A stretch of 64,000 nucleotides of DNA. Origin: Herbaspirillum sp. meg3 (GTDB taxonomy: Bacteria; Pseudomonadota; Gammaproteobacteria; Burkholderiales; Burkholderiaceae_D). Position numbers and translations under genes: made by a program. Every line of letters starts with the position of its first letter. Positions within the stretch are counted from its first letter, which is position 1. Below, in pieces: positions 62,814 through 64,000 of the stretch. The stretch covers positions 3,596,001 to 3,660,000 of the forward strand of contig NZ_CP022736.1 of the NCBI RefSeq assembly GCF_002257565.1. Reading direction: 5' to 3'. Below the pieces are notes generated by a model, which was not told the DNA's origin, did not search any database, and saw only the letters and a program-made list of their open reading frames with translations.

Positions 62814-62946
62814 AACAGTATCCTTTTGAAAAAGAAGCGATAGATAAACAAGAAACAAGCGCGAACCTCCATTGAGCATTCGCTAGACCGCGGGAAACTT
62901 CCCGCTGCCTTGTTACCGATATACGACCAGACTTTTTCTTTTCAAG
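62814..62946 (-). promoter_or_regulatory. Possible sigma-32 promoter and temperature-responsive leader of hsp20
   Basis: CTTGAA is read on the minus strand at 62946-62941. After 14 bases comes TCGTATAT, a partial match to the CCCCATAT box. The leader contains a 6-bp GC-rich hairpin (62890-62905). Next to the start codon is a weak hairpin that pairs UUCUUU (62836-62831) with the Shine-Dalgarno AAAGGA (62826-62821) around a UUCA loop. That fits an RNA thermometer of the simple kind, but it has not been calculated. Confidence 0.45.
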
Positions 62947-63009
62947 AGGTTTTTTATCAAGCTTTTTTCAGCAATGTTTTTTGCGTTTTTTTTAACAATG
63001 CCTCTTGTT

Positions 63010-63870
63010 TTACCGACCGTCGTTTTTCATTGCCGCAACCACCGTGCGCAAAACTGCCTGCGCCCGACTGTCCCGCACATTGGTATGCAACATCACTTGC
63101 GCAAGAGGCAAAGACGGCAGCTTCATGCTCTTGCCGACATCGATGGCGCCGGCCGGTTTAACGCGATAGAGCAACGCCGTCACCGCCAGCCCCGCCGTCA
63201 CTGCAGCCGCGACGGCATGCACGCCACCGCCGATAAATACTTCCTTCCAGGAAATGCCGGCATCTTCCAGGCGCCGGACCGCCAACTCACGGACGCCGCA
63301 GGTATGCGAGAACGTTGCCAGCCGAAGCGGCTCGTTCGCGCGAGGTTGCCAGTGCGGTGCCGCGAACCAGCCCATGCGTTCTTCCTGGATCAGTTCGCCA
63401 TCGCTGCGCTCGCCATCACGGCGCACGATGACGGCATCCAGTTCGCCGCGGTCGTACATGACGAGCAAATCGCGCGAAGCGCCGATACGCACCTCGACGA
63501 TCACGCCGGGATCAAAGGCATTGACTTGGGCCAGAACCGCAGGAAAACCATCACCAGCGACGTGATCGCTGACGCCAAGACTGAGACGCGCCGTCGAGTT
63601 CTCAATGCGCCCCAGCGCCCTCTCATGGGCTGCCAGCAAGCCGCGTGCAGCATCAAGGAAACCGATGCCGTCCGACGATAAGCGAACCTGGCGCGGCGTA
63701 CGCTCGAGCAGGCGGCGGCCGAGCCTGTCCTCCAGCCTCTTCAGCTTGAGGCTGATGGCGGATTGCGTCGTGTATAAGGCCTCCGCTGCGCGTGTGAAAC
63801 TTTGCAAATCAGCAACAAGGACAAAAGCCTGGACGGCGTCAAGATCAAGCGGGCGTTGGGTCGGTTCCAT
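63010..63870 (-). CDS. LysR-family transcriptional regulator
   Basis: This 286-aa protein has a LysR helix-turn-helix (FTRAAEALYTTQSAISLKLK) at about residues 25-44 and an effector domain. It is slightly shorter than the usual 300 residues but complete. The gene it controls is probably divergent and beyond the window end. A dyad lies between, at 63911-63934. Confidence 0.88.
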   Translation of the reverse strand: MEPTQRPLDLDAVQAFVLVADLQSFTRAAEALYTTQSAISLKLKRLEDRLGRRLLERTPRQVRLSSDGIGFLDAARGLLAAHERALGRIENSTARLSLGVSDHVAGDGFPAVLAQVNAFDPGVIVEVRIGASRDLLVMYDRGELDAVIVRRDGERSDGELIQEERMGWFAAPHWQPRANEPLRLATFSHTCGVRELAVRRLEDAGISWKEVFIGGGVHAVAAAVTAGLAVTALLYRVKPAGAIDVGKSMKLPSLPLAQVMLHTNVRDSRAQAVLRTVVAAMKNDGR

Positions 63871-63910
63871 TTTTGGGCGTATTTTGATTACTCATGATTC
63901 ACGGCCAATC

Positions 63911-63934
63911 ATTTCAATTCAATATCATTGAAAT
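63911..63934. promoter_or_regulatory. Dyad upstream of the LysR gene
   Basis: A perfect inverted repeat, ATTTCAAT (63911-63918) and ATTGAAAT (63927-63934), is separated by 8 bases. It lies 41 bases upstream of the LysR start codon in an AT-rich gap. A LysR protein site that also serves a divergent gene is the likely meaning. Confidence 0.5.
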
Positions 63935-64000
63935 ACTTTTTGATGTATTTTTAAAATGATACGCTTGTTCTAAGATGCTTGCATACCCACTGCAATTCAC

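Overview
The window looks like a chromosomal segment of a betaproteobacterium of the order Burkholderiales, most likely family Oxalobacteraceae (a Collimonas/Herbaspirillum-type organism). This rests on protein style, the parE / lytic transglycosylase / parC arrangement, bioMNY linkage and moderately high GC. It is a judgement from recognition, not from a database search. No prophage, insertion sequence, CRISPR array or rRNA was seen.

Region 1 (1-18630): a tRNA-Leu(CAA) gene with its own promoter, then a terminator. After these comes a tightly overlapping block of 20 plus-strand genes that forms an aryl polyene (APE) pigment cluster. It is a type II polyketide system with a chain-length-factor-like ketosynthase, two acyl carrier proteins, an aryl-CoA/ACP ligase fused to a dehydratase, a second dehydratase, a ketoreductase, two further ketosynthases and a thioesterase. 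Lipid-type acyltransferases, a glycosyltransferase, LolA-like and DUF3261 envelope proteins and an MMPL exporter handle transfer to the envelope. The block also holds an aromatic ammonia lyase (starter supply), a flavin-dependent halogenase-like protein and its own phosphopantetheinyl transferase.

Region 2 (18718-28620, minus strand): an operon of an RpiR/MurR-type regulator, isoaspartyl peptidase IaaA, the glutathione/peptide ABC importer GsiABCD, a DmpA-type aminopeptidase and a DppA-type D-aminopeptidase. It appears designed to import and hydrolyse unusual peptides. Two TTTCA/TGAAA dyads upstream are candidate operators.

Region 3 (28621-47300): small catabolic modules. There is a LysR regulator with an MFS carrier, a DUF2848 protein and an amidase. 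Next is a fumarate-centred island (fumarase C, chemoreceptor, dicarboxylate carrier DctA, fumarase/adenylosuccinate-lyase superfamily lyase) read away from a GntR regulator across a striking palindrome. A flavin monooxygenase, an MFS exporter, a LysR regulator, a VOC protein and an orphan amino-acid-binding protein follow.

Region 4 (47330-52628): an uncharacterised small protein divergent from the biotin ECF importer bioMNY. bioMNY is followed without a break by an acyl-CoA ligase and a thiolase lacking the usual second catalytic cysteine.

Region 5 (52641-64000): nitroreductase, topoisomerase IV (parE, parC) flanking a lytic transglycosylase, a secreted TIM-barrel-like protein, a glycine-zipper lipoprotein and an MFS carrier. 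A small heat-shock protein follows, with a possible sigma-32 promoter and SD-masking hairpin and a decayed 21-bp repeat downstream. A LysR regulator ends the window.
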